From positions 1-8,906 of the forward strand of contig JAPLJM010000381.1 of the NCBI GenBank assembly GCA_026388595.1: a stretch of DNA of 8,906 bases. The letters run 5' to 3'. A program made the translations under genes and the position numbers. Below the pieces are notes generated by a model. It searched no databases and was not told where the DNA came from. It saw only the letters and a program-made list of their open reading frames with translations. This document shows positions 7,641 through 8,906 of this stretch, one piece after another. The stretch is from Deltaproteobacteria bacterium (lineage in GTDB: Bacteria > Desulfobacterota > Syntrophia > Syntrophales > Fen-1087). Position 1 is the first letter of the stretch; each line of letters starts with the position of its first letter.

Positions 7641-7689
7641 ATATTGATGTTGACAGATTATGCGATTTCCTGTAGAGTTTTGTCAATAT
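7641..7689. promoter_or_regulatory. Candidate autoregulatory operator (nested inverted repeats) of the XRE-zeta cassette
   Basis: TTGACA (7650-7655) is matched by its exact reverse complement TGTCAA (7681-7686). ATATTGA (7641-7647) is matched by TCAATAT (7683-7689), and ACAG (7653-7656) by CTGT (7670-7673). The repeats bracket the promoter and run into the start codon. XRE-type antitoxins commonly bind such dyads at their own promoters, and the first encoded protein has that domain. Binding to these exact sites is inferred. Confidence 0.5.
7650..7678 (+). promoter_or_regulatory. Sigma-70-type promoter giving a probably leaderless mRNA
   Basis: A perfect -35 TTGACA (7650-7655), a 17-bp spacer and a -10 TAGAGT (7673-7678; 4 of 6 consensus) would start transcription near 7685-7688. 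The ATG is at 7688, so the leader would be 0-3 bases. No Shine-Dalgarno sequence precedes the ATG, which fits leaderless translation. A weaker alternative (CTTACA 7632-7637, GATTAT 7656-7661) would give a leader of about 20 bases, also without a Shine-Dalgarno. Confidence 0.5.
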
Positions 7690-8572
7690 GAAAAGAAGAA
7701 CAAATTTCAATCAGTATCTTGATGAGCAGCTCAAGGATGAGAGTTTTGCCGAACGCTTCAAAAAAGCAGGGGAGGCATGGGATATCGCACTGGGGTTGGC
7801 CGCTTTGCGAAAGGAATCCGGCCTTTCGCAGAAGGAGCTTGCCAAACGGGCGGGGACGACCCAGCAGCAGATCAGCCGGCTGGAGTCGCCATCCTACGAA
7901 GGACATTCCCTGAGCATGCTCAGAAGAGTTGCCGAGGCCATCGGCGCCACAATCCATATCGAACTACTACGACGGAAGCAAAAGCAATCCATAGGGATTG
8001 CTGAAAGCGAGCCTGATTATAAATCTCGGTTAGGCAAGGGTGGGACGAACAAAAAAAAGGGAAGCAGAATCATTATAATTGCCGGACCTAATGGTGCCGG
8101 AAAGACCACCTTTGCCGAGGAATTCCTGCCAAATGAAGCTGATTGCCCCATTTTTATAAATGCGGACTTAATAGCAAGGGGGCTTTCACCCTTTGACCCG
8201 GATAGGGTAGAAATCAAGGCCGGTCGGCTGATGCTGGAAGAAATTTTCAATCATGCCCGACGCAATGACTGTTTTGCATTTGAAACCACACTGAGTGGTC
8301 GAATGTATGCAAAGCACGTAAAGTCATGGCAGAAGCAAGGATATACAATAAAGCTTTTCTTTCTGCATTTGAACTCTCCCGAACTAGCAATTGCCAGGGT
8401 TCGCCAGCGTGTTCGAGAGGGTGGCCACAACGTACCGGAACAAACAATTCGCCGACGCTTCACGGCAGGCTTGGGTAATTTCGAAGAAATTTATAAACCA
8501 ATCGTCGATGAATGGGCGCTGTACGATAATTCTTCAAGTAGACCCATTCTTATCGAAGAGGAAGCAAAATAA
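7688..8572 (+). CDS. XRE/HigA-type HTH domain fused to a zeta-toxin-like P-loop kinase
   Basis: A 294-aa two-domain protein. Residues 7-94 form an XRE-family helix-turn-helix of the kind found in antitoxins (LRKESGLSQKELAKRAG, TTQQQISRLE, then LRRVAEAIGATIHIE). A polar, basic linker (95-126) follows. Residues 127-290 are a zeta-toxin/COG4185-type kinase: Walker A GPNGAGKT (K139), INADLIARGLSPFDP (D160, at the place of the zeta/PezT catalytic aspartate), FAFETTLSGR (E199-T200), RVRQRVREGGHNVP (237-250) and an LYDNS end. True zeta/PezT toxins phosphorylate UDP-N-acetylglucosamine and block cell-wall synthesis; whether this branch does so is not established. No in-frame ATG, GTG or TTG lies in the linker, so the kinase cannot readily be started separately. 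The HTH probably represses the promoter and may restrain the kinase in cis. No Shine-Dalgarno precedes the ATG. It shares one base (TAATG) with the next gene. Confidence 0.9.
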   Translation: MKRRTNFNQYLDEQLKDESFAERFKKAGEAWDIALGLAALRKESGLSQKELAKRAGTTQQQISRLESPSYEGHSLSMLRRVAEAIGATIHIELLRRKQKQSIGIAESEPDYKSRLGKGGTNKKKGSRIIIIAGPNGAGKTTFAEEFLPNEADCPIFINADLIARGLSPFDPDRVEIKAGRLMLEEIFNHARRNDCFAFETTLSGRMYAKHVKSWQKQGYTIKLFFLHLNSPELAIARVRQRVREGGHNVPEQTIRRRFTAGLGNFEEIYKPIVDEWALYDNSSSRPILIEEEAK

Positions 8573-8757
8573 TGACATCAAAAAAGGTGGATTCAAATAA
8601 TGATCAAAAAAAACGTGATCCCGATCTTGTCAATGCTGAGATAGCAATGACGCGCGCTGCCCGGAAGGCGCGACAGCGAGCTGCGCTGGCGGGGATTGGT
8701 GTCATGGTGTATCGTGATGGCCGGATCGTAGAAGAACAGCCTGATCTTGACAAATAA
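8572..8757 (+). CDS. 61-aa protein coupled to the zeta-like kinase; candidate antitoxin
   Basis: A small, basic, soluble protein. Residues 1-18 are polar and probably disordered. Residues 19-40 should form an amphipathic helix rich in Ala and Arg (MTRAARKARQRAALAG). Residues 42-55 look like a beta hairpin (IGVMVYRDGRIVEE). This RAxRKA...RDGxIV layout recurs, as I recall, in short proteins encoded beside COG4185 zeta-like kinases, where an antitoxin role is assumed. The ATG overlaps the kinase stop codon by one base (TAATG), and a GAGGA at 8558-8562 lies nine bases before it, so translation is coupled and driven by a proper ribosome-binding site, unlike the kinase. There is no signal peptide or membrane segment. 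Function is inferred from context and pattern only. Confidence 0.75.
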   Translation: MTSKKVDSNNDQKKRDPDLVNAEIAMTRAARKARQRAALAGIGVMVYRDGRIVEEQPDLDK

Positions 8758-8775
8758 TTTATAGAGATCGGAAAT

Positions 8776-8880
8776 ATGCCGCTGACAAGAGATTTTAGGG
8801 AGACGGTCATGGCACGGATGGGTAAGCTCCTGGAACAACCGATCAAAGGGATTCCGGCCACTGCCGGATTACATGGTTAA
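8776..8880 (+). pseudogene. 34-codon remnant resembling the start of an addiction-module antidote protein
   Basis: The frame opens at ATG 8776 and stops at TAA 8878. Its first residues, MPLTRDFRETVMARM, resemble the N-terminus of HigA-like antidote proteins (pattern LTRDFKETVxAR), which are normally about 100 aa and carry an HTH. After that the similarity stops (GKLLEQPIKGIPATAGLHG) and no HTH follows, so it is probably a truncated or decayed copy. A small hairpin, TCCGGC at 8853-8858 with GCCGGA at 8863-8868, lies in the divergent part. The ribosome-binding site is weak. It starts 18 bp after the 61-aa gene. It could instead be a genuine short peptide or a chance frame. Confidence 0.35.
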
Positions 8881-8906
8881 TTCTTAGCATGGGCGCTTTG
8901 CTATGT

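Noticed and set aside
8853..8868. Small hairpin TCCGGC-cact-GCCGGA near the window end
   Set aside because: It is too short and isolated to call a terminator, a REP element or a recombination site, and it has no second copy in the window.

Overview
The window looks like a bacterial chromosome segment with moderately high GC. A syntrophic or anaerobic Desulfobacterota-type bacterium (Syntrophales-like) is my best guess. This rests on protein character: an archaeal-style PurD, a beta-oxidation-type crotonase and a large orphan secreted protein. No single sequence proves it. All five genes that can be called with reasonable confidence, and one likely gene remnant, lie on the + strand. I see no rRNA, tRNA, CRISPR array or insertion sequence.

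Layout. (1) Positions 1-2970 hold the end of a purine biosynthesis operon: purD (its first roughly 11-12 codons lie outside the window), then purH. PurH carries an exact 27-bp in-frame tandem duplication near its C-terminus. (2) Positions 3067-6636 hold one very large gene (1189 aa) for an exported protein of unknown function. It has a signal peptide, beta-rich middle domains, a coiled coil, a glycine-rich hydrophobic stretch, three 13-residue repeats and a long helical C-terminal half. (3) Positions 6777-7562 hold a complete crotonase-superfamily gene, closed by a long hairpin terminator. (4) Positions 7640-8880 are a more AT-rich accessory cassette. It has a promoter embedded in inverted repeats, a single polypeptide joining an XRE/HigA-type DNA-binding domain to a zeta-toxin-like P-loop kinase, a translationally coupled 61-aa protein, and a 34-codon remnant that begins like an addiction-module antidote protein.

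How the genes work together. PurD and PurH catalyse step 2 and the last two steps of IMP synthesis. The secreted protein and the crotonase have no visible functional tie to purines or to each other. The last cassette reads as a toxin-antitoxin locus in an unusual arrangement. The usual separate HTH antitoxin is fused in cis to the kinase. The promoter appears to place transcription at or next to the start codon (leaderless mRNA), and the flanking inverted repeats are a plausible operator for the protein's own HTH. The downstream 61-aa protein is the natural candidate for a second, trans-acting antitoxin. This cassette is the best candidate for an undescribed system in the window; the 1189-aa exported protein is the second.
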